NCBI RefSeq assembly: GCF_004803465.1
Contig: NZ_SRSF01000003.1
Location: 434,001-498,000 of the forward strand
Reading direction: 5' to 3'
From: Neolewinella litorea
Lineage (GTDB): Bacteria > Bacteroidota > Bacteroidia > Chitinophagales > Saprospiraceae
Length of the DNA: 64,000 bases
Positions within the stretch are counted from its first letter, which is position 1; each line of letters begins with the position of its first letter. Shown here piece by piece: positions 30,519-38,061 of the stretch. A program made the position numbers and the translations under genes. The notes below the pieces were generated by a model that saw only the letters and a list, made by a program, of their open reading frames with translations, searched no databases and had not been told where the DNA came from.

Positions 30519-31073
30519 ATGAACACTTTACTTATTCCCTCCACTACACCTGTTTTCCACCTCTATAATCGAGCCAATGACCGGCAGACGCTTTTCACCA
30601 GCGACCGGCATTACAGCTTCTTCCTAAGGAAAGTCATTACCAATTTTGACGGCATAGCTCACCTGCTGGGGTATTGCATCATGCCTAATCATTTCCATCT
30701 TTTGATCGCCCCGAAAGACCCGGTGGAGGATTATTTGCTCTTCTCGGATAAGGTAATGCCGCGCTTGCCCACTGATGGTGTGAGCGATGCCGTAAAGCGT
30801 ACGCTAATGGGCTTTACCAAAGCCTACAACAGGGAAAACGGGCTGACCGGCTCACGATTTCAACAGCGAACCAAGAGCAAGCACCACTACAATCCCTTTC
30901 ACCGGGGGCTCCGGTACGTGCACTTTAATCCGGTCGAGGCCCAGTTGGTAGATCACCCCTCGGAGTGGGGCTACAGTTCTTTCAATGAGTACGCCGGACT
31001 CATCGATCCGCAGGACTGCGTGTGCAATGTGGCTATGGGAAATGCACTCCTACAATTGGGCATACTGCATTAG
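30519..31073 (+). CDS. REP-associated tyrosine transposase (RAYT, Y1_Tnp/TnpA-like)
   Basis: A 184-residue HUH-superfamily single-strand transposase. The metal-binding HUH motif is MPNHFHLLI (about residues 61-69) and the tyrosine-bearing helix is LRYVHFNPVEAQLVDHPSEW (about 131-150), as in RAYT proteins. The gene lies between two perfect palindromes (30421-30451 and 31102-31132), with degenerate copies outside them. These enzymes are thought to recognise REP hairpins and to have spread REP elements through genomes; they do not move like classical IS elements. Base composition is visibly lower in GC than the neighbours. Start ATG 30519; a small inverted repeat (30491-30508) lies just upstream. 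Confidence 0.9.
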   Translation: MNTLLIPSTTPVFHLYNRANDRQTLFTSDRHYSFFLRKVITNFDGIAHLLGYCIMPNHFHLLIAPKDPVEDYLLFSDKVMPRLPTDGVSDAVKRTLMGFTKAYNRENGLTGSRFQQRTKSKHHYNPFHRGLRYVHFNPVEAQLVDHPSEWGYSSFNEYAGLIDPQDCVCNVAMGNALLQLGILH

Positions 31074-31101
31074 GAGAATATGGGTACTTTTAGGTGTTGA
31101 C

Positions 31102-31132
31102 AAAATGGCAGACGTCCGACGTCTGCCATTTT
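31102..31132. repeat. REP palindrome, right of the RAYT gene
   Basis: A second 31-bp perfect palindrome with 15-bp arms around a central C. The core arms GGCAGACGTC/GACGTCTGCC match the left copy exactly, while the outer bases differ (AAAAT/ATTTT in place of ATTTT/AAAAT). It begins 29 bp after the RAYT stop and may also act as its terminator, since T residues follow. Confidence 0.85.
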
Positions 31133-31140
31133 TACTGATC

Positions 31141-31161
31141 TGCCACATCCGACGTCTGCCA
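31141..31161 (+). repeat. Degenerate REP-like element right of the RAYT gene
   Basis: The right half, TCCGACGTCTGCCA, is identical to 14 bp of the perfect palindrome 9 bp upstream, while the left half (TGCCACA) is decayed. It ends 1 bp before the ATG of the lactonase gene, so it forms that gene's immediate leader. Confidence 0.6.
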
Positions 31162-31162
31162 C

Positions 31163-32275
31163 ATGCGCCTGTCCCCCCTGATATCCCTTTTTCTCCTCCT
31201 TATCCTCGCCGCCTGTACCACCCCGCCCCAGACGACAGCCATGCCCGAACCAATACCCACCTCCTTTTTCCTGGGCACCTATAACGACCCCGGCGTTCAC
31301 GAGCCCGGCATTTATCGCTTTACGCTTGACGCCCAGGGCAACCTCGCCAACCAGGGTCGCGTAGCCGAAGCTACCAACCCTTCCTTCCTGTCCTACAACG
31401 CCGATCGATCCATAGTCGTCTCCGTCGAGCAGCTCTCCGGGGAGCCGGGCCGCGTGGCTTCCTTCGCCGTCGACGAAGACGAACTGCGCAGCCTCAACCG
31501 ACAAACCGCCGGCGGAGAAGGTCCCTGCCACGTCAACGTCAGCGCCAATGGTTTCGTAACCGTCGCCAACTACGGCAGCGGCAACCTGGAATTGCTGCGC
31601 CTGCAGGCGGATGGTACGCTCACGCCACCGCTCGACCTGCAAGACCACCGGCAAAGAGGGGCGGAAACACCCCACGCACACTCCTCGTACTTTCTGAACG
31701 ATGATTCCGAAGTCCTGGCGGTCGATCTCGGTACCGACGAAGTTTGGCACTACCGCCTTGATGCCGTCAGCAACAAACTCCTGCCCGCATCGCCACCGGC
31801 CGTAGCTATGCAGGAAGGGGCCGGACCCCGTCACCTGGATCTCCACCCAAATGGTCGGTGGATCTACGTCATTAATGAATTGAACAGTACCGTCACCCAG
31901 ATCAGCCGCGAAGGCGAATCCCTGAAAGTGATCGAAAGCTGGTCGACCCTGCCGGAAGATTTCACCGGGGAAAGCTTCTGCGCCGATATCCACATCAGCT
32001 CCGACGGGAAATTTCTCTACGGCTCCAACCGGGGGCACAACAGCATTGTCGTGTACCGCATTGACCAAGAGTCGGGTGCGCTTACTCCACTGGAGTACGA
32101 ATCCGTGGCTGGCGACTGGCCCCGAAATTTCGCCCTTTCCCCGGCCGAGGATTTCTTGATTGTCGCCAACCAGCGCTCCAAAAACCTGACCAGCCTGCGC
32201 CGAAACAAAGAGACCGGAATGTTGGATTTCGTAGATAGTACGAAAGCCCCCATTCCGGTCTGCATCCTCTTTTAG
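31163..32275 (+). CDS. Lactonase-family beta-propeller lipoprotein (6-phosphogluconolactonase-like)
   Basis: A 370-residue seven-bladed propeller of the YbhE/Pgl lactonase family. A lipoprotein signal (MRLSPLISLFLLLILAAC) precedes the fold, so it is exported, unlike cytosolic Pgl. Family features are FFLGTYNDPGVHEPGIYRF at the start, NYGSGNLELLRL, GPRHLDLHPNGRWIYVINE and FALSPAEDFLIVANQ. It may hydrolyse sugar lactones in the periplasm or act as a binding propeller; the substrate is unknown. The start codon directly follows a decayed REP copy, so its native leader has been replaced or invaded by the RAYT/REP unit. Confidence 0.87.
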   Translation: MRLSPLISLFLLLILAACTTPPQTTAMPEPIPTSFFLGTYNDPGVHEPGIYRFTLDAQGNLANQGRVAEATNPSFLSYNADRSIVVSVEQLSGEPGRVASFAVDEDELRSLNRQTAGGEGPCHVNVSANGFVTVANYGSGNLELLRLQADGTLTPPLDLQDHRQRGAETPHAHSSYFLNDDSEVLAVDLGTDEVWHYRLDAVSNKLLPASPPAVAMQEGAGPRHLDLHPNGRWIYVINELNSTVTQISREGESLKVIESWSTLPEDFTGESFCADIHISSDGKFLYGSNRGHNSIVVYRIDQESGALTPLEYESVAGDWPRNFALSPAEDFLIVANQRSKNLTSLRRNKETGMLDFVDSTKAPIPVCILF

Positions 32276-32284
32276 CGGGAAGTA

Positions 32285-34252
32285 TTACTTGGCGTCTTCC
32301 GTTTTCTTGGTTCTAGCCTTTCCCTTCGGTGCCGCCTTGGCTTTCGGGGCCTGGTAGCGGAATACCAAAGTGGTCAATGGTGGCAGGGTCAGCTCGATGT
32401 GGTTGGGCCGACCGTTCCATTCGCTGGGTACGGATTTCATCACCTGCTGCTTGAAGTTGCCGGTGCCACCGTACCGTTCGTCATCACTGTTAATGACCGG
32501 TGCGTATTCCCCTTCGAAGGGTACACCGACGCGGTACTTGTGGCGCACCGCGGGGGTCAGGTTGTGCACGATGGCTACCATGTCATTTTCATCCCTTCCC
32601 CGGCGCAGGTAGCTGAGCACACTGTTTTGGTGGTCGCCGCCGTCGATCCATTCGAATCCTTTGGAATCGTAGGCCATCTCGTACAGGGCGGTGGTCGACC
32701 GGTACAGTTGGTTCAGGTCCGCAACGTACTGTTGCAGCGAAGCGTGGGGCTTGTACTTGGTCAGTTCCCAGTCGATGCCGCGCTCGATGCTCCATTCCGT
32801 CGTCTGACCGAATTCGCCGCCCATGAAGTTGAGTTTGCTGCCGGGGTGCGTCATCATATAGCCATACAGCAGGCGCATATTAGCAAAGCGCTGCCATTCA
32901 TCGCCGGGCATGCGGTCGATGATGGGGCCCTTGCCGTGTACTACTTCGTCGTGGCTCAGGGGCAACATGAAGTTTTCGCTGAAGGCGTAGACCAGCGAGA
33001 AGGTCAACTCACTGTGGTGGTAACTGCGGTGGACGGGGTCGTGCTTAAAGTACTTGAGGGTATCGTGCATCCAGCCCATCATCCATTTTTGGCCGAAGCC
33101 GAGTCCCCCGACGTAGGTGGGACGGCTCACGCCGCTGAAAGCGGTCGACTCTTCGGCAATGGTCATGGTATCCGGATAGTCGCGGTACACGGCCTCGTTG
33201 AATTCCCGGATGAACTCTATTGCCTCCAGGTTCTCGTTACCGCCGTACTGGTTCGGGATCCATTCCCCCTGCTTGCGGCTGTAATCCAGGTACAGCATTG
33301 AAGCCACGGCGTCGACCCGCAGTCCGTCAATATGGTAGCGGTCCAGCCAGAACAGGGCGTTCGAGATCAGGAACGAGCGCACCTCGTTGCGACCGTAGTT
33401 GAAGATGGCGCTCTTCCAGTCGGGGTGAAAGCCCTTGCGCGGATCGGCGTGATCGTACAAGTGGGTACCGTCGAACTGCGCCAGTCCGTGGGCGTCGTTG
33501 GGGAAGTGACTGGGTACCCAGTCCAGGATAATACCAATACCGGCCGCGTGCAGCTTGTCTACCAAGTACATGAAGTCCTGCGGCCCGCCGAATCGGCTCG
33601 AAGGCGCGAAGTAACCCGTGATCTGGTAGCCCCAGCTGGGGAAGTAGGGGTGCTCCATCACCGGCAGGAACTCCACGTGGGTGTAGTTCATCTTGCTGAC
33701 GTACTCGACCAGGTCGGTGGCCAGCTCCCGGTAACTCAGGCTCTCGTTCTTTTTGTTCTTTTTCCAGCTGCCCAGGTGGACTTCGTACACGGAGTACGGG
33801 CGGTCGATGCCGTTGTGCTGGTAGCGGTTCTTCATCCACTCCTCGTCCTCCCACTCGTAGTAGGTATCCCAGACGATGCTCGCCGTTTTTGGCGGCGTTT
33901 CCCAAAGGCGGGCGTATGGGTCGCCCTTTTCGAGTTGCTCACCGTTCTGCGCCTCGATGGCGTACTTGTAGATAGTGCCGGACTCCACACCTTCCAGAAA
34001 GCCTTCGTAGATGCCGCTGCTGTCCCAGCGAGGGAAAAGGGGATGAGCGTTGCGGTCCCAGTGATTGAAGTCCCCGATTACGCTGACCGACTTGGCGCTG
34101 GGCGCCCAGACGGCGAAGTAGGTGCCGCGCTTTCCGTCGACCTCGATGACGTGGCTGCCAAGCTTATCGTAGATCCGGAAGTTCTTGCCGGCGCGGAAAA
34201 GGTTGATGTCGTAATCGGTAAAAAGGGAGTGAGCGGTAACGGCAGTTGACAC
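32285..34252 (-). CDS. glgB: 1,4-alpha-glucan branching enzyme GlgB
   Basis: Makes alpha-1,6 branches in glycogen. The 655-residue protein has an N-terminal CBM48/E-set domain (about 30-120), then a GH13 barrel with HVEFLPVMEHPYFPSWGYQ, the nucleophile Asp in GLRVDAV (about 314), the acid/base Glu in TIAEES (about 367) and the third carboxylate in LSHDEVVHG. A short Lys/Ala-rich tail (APKAKAAPKGKARTKK) ends the protein, echoing the linker of the upstream gene. The start is GTG at 34252; no in-frame ATG is close. The upstream gene on the same strand carries a related glycogen-binding domain, and a terminator separates the two. Confidence 0.96.
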   Translation of the reverse strand: MSTAVTAHSLFTDYDINLFRAGKNFRIYDKLGSHVIEVDGKRGTYFAVWAPSAKSVSVIGDFNHWDRNAHPLFPRWDSSGIYEGFLEGVESGTIYKYAIEAQNGEQLEKGDPYARLWETPPKTASIVWDTYYEWEDEEWMKNRYQHNGIDRPYSVYEVHLGSWKKNKKNESLSYRELATDLVEYVSKMNYTHVEFLPVMEHPYFPSWGYQITGYFAPSSRFGGPQDFMYLVDKLHAAGIGIILDWVPSHFPNDAHGLAQFDGTHLYDHADPRKGFHPDWKSAIFNYGRNEVRSFLISNALFWLDRYHIDGLRVDAVASMLYLDYSRKQGEWIPNQYGGNENLEAIEFIREFNEAVYRDYPDTMTIAEESTAFSGVSRPTYVGGLGFGQKWMMGWMHDTLKYFKHDPVHRSYHHSELTFSLVYAFSENFMLPLSHDEVVHGKGPIIDRMPGDEWQRFANMRLLYGYMMTHPGSKLNFMGGEFGQTTEWSIERGIDWELTKYKPHASLQQYVADLNQLYRSTTALYEMAYDSKGFEWIDGGDHQNSVLSYLRRGRDENDMVAIVHNLTPAVRHKYRVGVPFEGEYAPVINSDDERYGGTGNFKQQVMKSVPSEWNGRPNHIELTLPPLTTLVFRYQAPKAKAAPKGKARTKKTEDAK

Positions 34253-34326
34253 AGACGAAAATTTAGATTAGTAGTGGTGTTCTTACGGGCTTAACACCAA
34301 AGGTCGGGGGATGTTGGTACCACAGC

Positions 34327-34363
34327 AAAAACCCCCATCCACGCGCAGTGAATAGGGGTTTTT
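34327..34363 (-). terminator. Rho-independent terminator after the E-set/HhH fusion gene
   Basis: AAAAACCCC (34327-34335) pairs with GGGGTTTTT (34355-34363) around a 19-base loop. On the minus strand the stem ends in five T residues, 25 bp after the stop codon of the fusion gene. glgB must therefore have its own promoter or depend on read-through. Confidence 0.75.
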
Positions 34364-34388
34364 AGCACTTTTGGGGAGGCGTGGAAGA

Positions 34389-35132
34389 CTATTTCCGACC
34401 GCCCTTAAGCTGGTCTTGCATCTTCTTCAGCTCGTCGGTCTTGCCGGCGGCGGCCAGGCGGGCCTGCTCCTGCCAGGTATCGTGTTTGGCCAGGCGGAAG
34501 CGGGCGCCTGCTTTCTGCAGTACGTCGGCGAGTTGCTTTTCGGAGGCCTTGGCCAGGTCCGAGTAGGTGTTGATGCCGGCCTCATTGAGCAGTCCGGCGA
34601 TCTTCGGTCCGATGCCTTCGATTTTCTTCAGGTCATCGCCCTTGGCAGTGGTGGATTTGCTGGCGGCCTTCTTGGCGGGGGCGGCCTTCTTCTTCGGCGT
34701 CACTACCGGCTTGCTGGCCGGAGCGGAGTCGGCGGCCTGGATCTTGGTGGTGGATTTGCCATCCGCCTTGGCTTTCGGTGCCGCCTTCTTGGCGGGGGCC
34801 TTCTTGGTGGTCTTCTTCGGCTCCTCTACCTGTTCGAGGCTGAAGCAGCAGTTCTGCGTTCCGTGACCGCTGTCGGCGTAGTCCTCGGCGTGGTCGTCGT
34901 TGTGCCAGTGGTTGCCGTCGACGAGGTAACGGAATTCGTAGTGACCGGCCGGCAGGGAGGTGGTGCCGGTGTAGCCGTTCTTGCCCGGTGACAGTTTCAG
35001 ACCGTTGTCCCAGTTCCAGTCGTTGAAGTTACCCAACACGCGTACGTCGCGGTCCTTGCCCACCCGGTCTTCGGGCAGCTCAAAGGCTACTTTGTATTGC
35101 TGTTTGGATTTAACGTAAGTGGACTTAATCAT
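34389..35132 (-). CDS. Glycogen-binding E-set domain fused to H1-like linker and HhH domain
   Basis: A 247-residue fusion in three parts. Residues about 1-102 are an isoamylase early-set/AMPK glycogen-binding domain (VRVLGNFNDWNWDNGLKLSP, AGHYEFRYLVDG). Residues about 105-165 are a Lys/Ala/Pro-rich, histone H1-like segment (KKTTKKAPAKKAAPKAKAD). The C-terminal 80 residues are a helix-hairpin-helix module (LKKIEGIGPKIAGLLNEAGI) of the type found attached to ribosomal protein L21 in Bacteroidota. No catalytic residues are visible. The context next to glgB points to glycogen, while the tail points to nucleic acid or ribosome contact. The start is ATG 35132. Confidence 0.88.
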   Translation of the reverse strand: MIKSTYVKSKQQYKVAFELPEDRVGKDRDVRVLGNFNDWNWDNGLKLSPGKNGYTGTTSLPAGHYEFRYLVDGNHWHNDDHAEDYADSGHGTQNCCFSLEQVEEPKKTTKKAPAKKAAPKAKADGKSTTKIQAADSAPASKPVVTPKKKAAPAKKAASKSTTAKGDDLKKIEGIGPKIAGLLNEAGINTYSDLAKASEKQLADVLQKAGARFRLAKHDTWQEQARLAAAGKTDELKKMQDQLKGGRK

Positions 35133-35155
35133 AATGGATGGGTATCTATGTAATG

Positions 35156-35187
35156 TAAAATTAAAGCAGTAAGGCCTGACCGTCAAA
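35156..35187 (-). promoter_or_regulatory. Predicted promoter of the E-set/HhH fusion gene
   Basis: On the minus strand TTTG (35187-35184), 20 bp, then TAATTTTA (35163-35156), one mismatch from TAnnTTTG. It lies 23 bp before the ATG. Confidence 0.6.
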
Positions 35188-35354
35188 GCATTGGGCGGGG
35201 CCGCAGGTGCTATGAATGCAACGTGAGCCGTGGCACCAGGTTTACTTTCCTAATTTGGTGCGGCATTTTTACGCAAAATCAGGCGATCCGCAGCCCGGAT
35301 GCGCGGAAACCCAATTTTCTACGCATTCCCGTCCGCGGTAAATTTTTTCCGTTT

Positions 35355-35789
35355 TTACCGTCTTTTTACTACCTGGCAGGTCAGACGTGACGTACACACC
35401 AGCCTGTTTCGTCCGTCCGTGATGTCGATCTGCCAGCTCTGTACCGTGCGTCCGATACGAACCGGACGTACCGTTCCCCGCACCGTGTCCCCTTCCCGCA
35501 CACTGCGCAAGTGGGTCGCGTTGATGTCCACGCCCACGACCATGAAGGTCTCGGGATCGTCAAGGGCCAGGATGCCCGCCACGCTGCCGAGTGTTTCTGC
35601 CAGGGCGACGGAGGCACCCCCGTGAAGGACACGCACCGGCTGGACCGTGCGGTGGTCGACGGGCATTTCCGCCACCAGGTAGTCGTCACCGGCCCCAACG
35701 AAGCGTATGCCCAGGGTCTCGCCCAGGGTGTTGCGCCCCATGGCGTTCATGGCCTCTACTTCCGGCGCGGTTTTCCAGATCGTACTCAT
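35355..35789 (-). CDS. PaaI-family hotdog-fold thioesterase
   Basis: A 144-residue acyl-CoA thioesterase of the PaaI/YbgC-like hotdog superfamily. The helix motif VLHGGASVALAETLGSVAG contains the conserved HGG with the downstream acidic residue (Glu) used in catalysis, and the fold ends in SWQIDITDGRNRLVCTSRLT. It would hydrolyse short or aromatic acyl-CoA thioesters in the cytosol. The ATG overlaps the stop codon of pepT by 4 bp (ATGA), so the two are translationally coupled. Confidence 0.9.
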   Translation of the reverse strand: MSTIWKTAPEVEAMNAMGRNTLGETLGIRFVGAGDDYLVAEMPVDHRTVQPVRVLHGGASVALAETLGSVAGILALDDPETFMVVGVDINATHLRSVREGDTVRGTVRPVRIGRTVQSWQIDITDGRNRLVCTSRLTCQVVKRR

Positions 35790-37018
35790 GGGGTCGTTGT
35801 GTTCAGTCGACTAATGGCGACGATCACTTCCGCTGCCTTCTGCATCTCGAAGACGCTGGCCCACTCGTAGCGGGAATGGAAATGGTGTTCCCCGGCAAAG
35901 ATGTTCGGGCACGGCAGCCCCATGAAACTGAGCCGCGAACCGTCCGTGCCGCCCCGAATGTGGGCCCTCCGTAGGGTCAGGCCCACGAACTGAATGGCCG
36001 CCTCCGCCAGTGCGGTGACCCGCGGATGCTCATCCAGTACTTCCTTCATATTGCGGTATTGCTCTTTGGTCTCCAGATGGATGAAACTGTTGGGATACCG
36101 CTGCCGCGTTTCTTCCAGGATGGATTCCAGCACCGCGGCGTGGTCAGCCAGCTGCTCGGTCTCGAAGTCGCGCAGGATGAAGTCGATACGGGCGCTTTCC
36201 GCTTTTCCCGTAATCTCGACCGGATGGATAAAGCCTTCACGGTCCTCGGTGGTCTCGGGACTCAGTCCCTGGCGGGGCAGGGCCGCCACGATTTCGGCGG
36301 CGATCTTCACCGCGTTTTCCATCTTGCCTTTTGCGAAGCCCGGGTGGGCCGAAACGCCGGCAATAACGACCGACGCCGCGTCGGCACTGAAGGTTTCGTC
36401 TTCGAGGCTACCCCGGGCCTCCCCGTCGATGGTGTAGCCGAAGTCTGCGCCAAGTTTGTCCATGTCCACTGCATTGACGCCCCTACCGATCTCCTCATCC
36501 GGCGTAAAGAGGATCCGCAACTTGCCATGGGGGATTTCGGGGTGCGCCTGCAGGTGCTCCACAGCCGCCATGATGGCCGCGATACCGGACTTGTTGTCGG
36601 CACCGAGCAGCGTGGTGCCGCTGGCGGTCACGATGTCGTGGCCGATATTGGCCCGCAGGCCCTCCAGGTCGTCGGCGCGCAGCACCACCTTGGGATCGTC
36701 GGGCAGCACGATATCCTGGCCCTGGTAGTTGCGGTGCACGATGGGCTTGACGCCGGTCCCGCTGGCGTCCGGACTGGTGTCCATGTGCGAGCAGAAGCAG
36801 ATCACGGGGCGATCTTCCTGTCCGGGCGTAGCCGGTAAGGTGGCATACACGTAGCCGTACCCGTCGAGTTCGGCATCCGCGATGCCGAGGGCGTGGAGTT
36901 CGTCCACCAGCATGCGGCCGAGGTTCATTTGCTTAAGGGTGGAGGGCTGGCTGTTGGAGTGGGGGTCAGACTGGGTATCGACCCTGACGTAGCGAAGAAA
37001 GCGGTCAAGTACGTTCAT
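35786..37018 (-). CDS. pepT: Peptidase T (tripeptide aminopeptidase)
   Basis: An M20-family dizinc aminopeptidase that releases the N-terminal residue of tripeptides. The 410-residue protein shows the zinc ligands and catalytic residues in FCSHMDTSPDASG (His, Asp), LLGADNKSGIAAI (bridging Asp), FTPDEEIGRGV (general-base Glu and ligand Glu), DGEARGSLEDETFSAD, and the late His in NIFAGEHHFHSRYEW. The length is typical. I chose ATG 37018 over an upstream in-frame start that adds six residues. It overlaps the downstream thioesterase gene by 4 bp. Confidence 0.96.
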   Translation of the reverse strand: MNVLDRFLRYVRVDTQSDPHSNSQPSTLKQMNLGRMLVDELHALGIADAELDGYGYVYATLPATPGQEDRPVICFCSHMDTSPDASGTGVKPIVHRNYQGQDIVLPDDPKVVLRADDLEGLRANIGHDIVTASGTTLLGADNKSGIAAIMAAVEHLQAHPEIPHGKLRILFTPDEEIGRGVNAVDMDKLGADFGYTIDGEARGSLEDETFSADAASVVIAGVSAHPGFAKGKMENAVKIAAEIVAALPRQGLSPETTEDREGFIHPVEITGKAESARIDFILRDFETEQLADHAAVLESILEETRQRYPNSFIHLETKEQYRNMKEVLDEHPRVTALAEAAIQFVGLTLRRAHIRGGTDGSRLSFMGLPCPNIFAGEHHFHSRYEWASVFEMQKAAEVIVAISRLNTTTP

Positions 37019-37181
37019 GGCCGCAAGATAGAGCACCGGTCAGTTGCAGTACCTCACGGTTGCCATGGTTTACGGCACGGGCGGTATGGTGGATCACGGC
37101 CGTGCACCGAACATTTACCACCGCTCACGGCATTAAGTGATTTAGCGCTGCACCTGCGCCCCCGCAAAAAAAACCAACCGA

Positions 37182-38024
37182 ATGGCCGTCTCCGCCACCG
37201 TCGTAGCCTTGATCGTTCTCGCCCTGGCCGGCGGATTGCTGTACTACATTTTCCGCGACGAGCCCGTGGGGCCACTGCCGGAATTCCGCAAGCAATGGCG
37301 TAGACTCCTACGCAATAAAGTCACCTTTTACAAGACGCTCGACCGCAAGGACAAGCAGCGCTTCCAAGAGCGTATGCGGTACTTCTTCCAGCGCGTTCGG
37401 ATTACCGGTATCGACACCGAAGTGACGGAACTGGACCGCGTGCTGGTGGCCGCCAGTGGCATCATTCCCACCTTTGGTTTTGAAGACTGGAACCAGTATC
37501 CCAAACTGCGGGAGGTGCTGCTCTACCCCAACACTTTCAATCAGGAAACCTTTGCCACGGAAGGGGAGGGGCGCACCATCGCCGGCATGGTCGGGGGCGG
37601 TTACCTGAACGGGAAGTTGTTGCTGAGCCAGCAAGCGCTGCGCACGGGTTTTGAGAACCCGGGGAGGAACAACACGGGAATCCACGAATTCGCCCACCTG
37701 CTCGACAAGGCCGACGGGGATACGGACGGCATACCCGACTACTTTCTCGACAAGCAGTACCTCATCCCCTGGGTTGAAATGATTCGTTCCGAGATGGCCG
37801 CCATCCAAAAGGGGGATTCCGACATCGACGACTACGCCCTGACCAATAAGGCCGAATTCTTCGCCGTGGCCGCGGAGTATTTCTTCAACCGGCCCGCCGC
37901 TTTCGCCCAGAAGCACCCGGAACTCTTTTCCTTGATGGAGCGCATCTTCCACCAGGACCTCGACCACGATGGTGGGGTAGGGACCGTGGACCAGACCGAC
38001 CCGGTGGCGGTGGCGCGGGGCTAG
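37182..38024 (+). CDS. MtfA-like zinc peptidase with N-terminal membrane helix
   Basis: A 280-residue protein of the MtfA/YeeI (M90) metallopeptidase family. An N-terminal hydrophobic helix (VVALIVLALAGGLLYYIF) anchors it in the membrane. The zinc site is HEFAHLLDKADG (HExxH, about 168-172), with the third ligand in the later NKAEFFAVAAEYFF segment. E. coli MtfA binds the repressor Mlc and acts on sugar uptake control, but E. coli MtfA is soluble and no Mlc homologue is visible here. It starts at ATG 37182 and precedes the 396-residue hypothetical gene by 37 bp. Confidence 0.9.
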   Translation: MAVSATVVALIVLALAGGLLYYIFRDEPVGPLPEFRKQWRRLLRNKVTFYKTLDRKDKQRFQERMRYFFQRVRITGIDTEVTELDRVLVAASGIIPTFGFEDWNQYPKLREVLLYPNTFNQETFATEGEGRTIAGMVGGGYLNGKLLLSQQALRTGFENPGRNNTGIHEFAHLLDKADGDTDGIPDYFLDKQYLIPWVEMIRSEMAAIQKGDSDIDDYALTNKAEFFAVAAEYFFNRPAAFAQKHPELFSLMERIFHQDLDHDGGVGTVDQTDPVAVARG

Positions 38025-38061
38025 CAACAAACATGTCCGGAAGGCGTCGGTTACGTAACCT

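Noticed and set aside
30391-31162. Classical IS200/IS605 insertion sequence
   Set aside because: No TnpB gene, and the flanking elements are full palindromes on both sides with decayed partners, which fits a RAYT/REP locus better.
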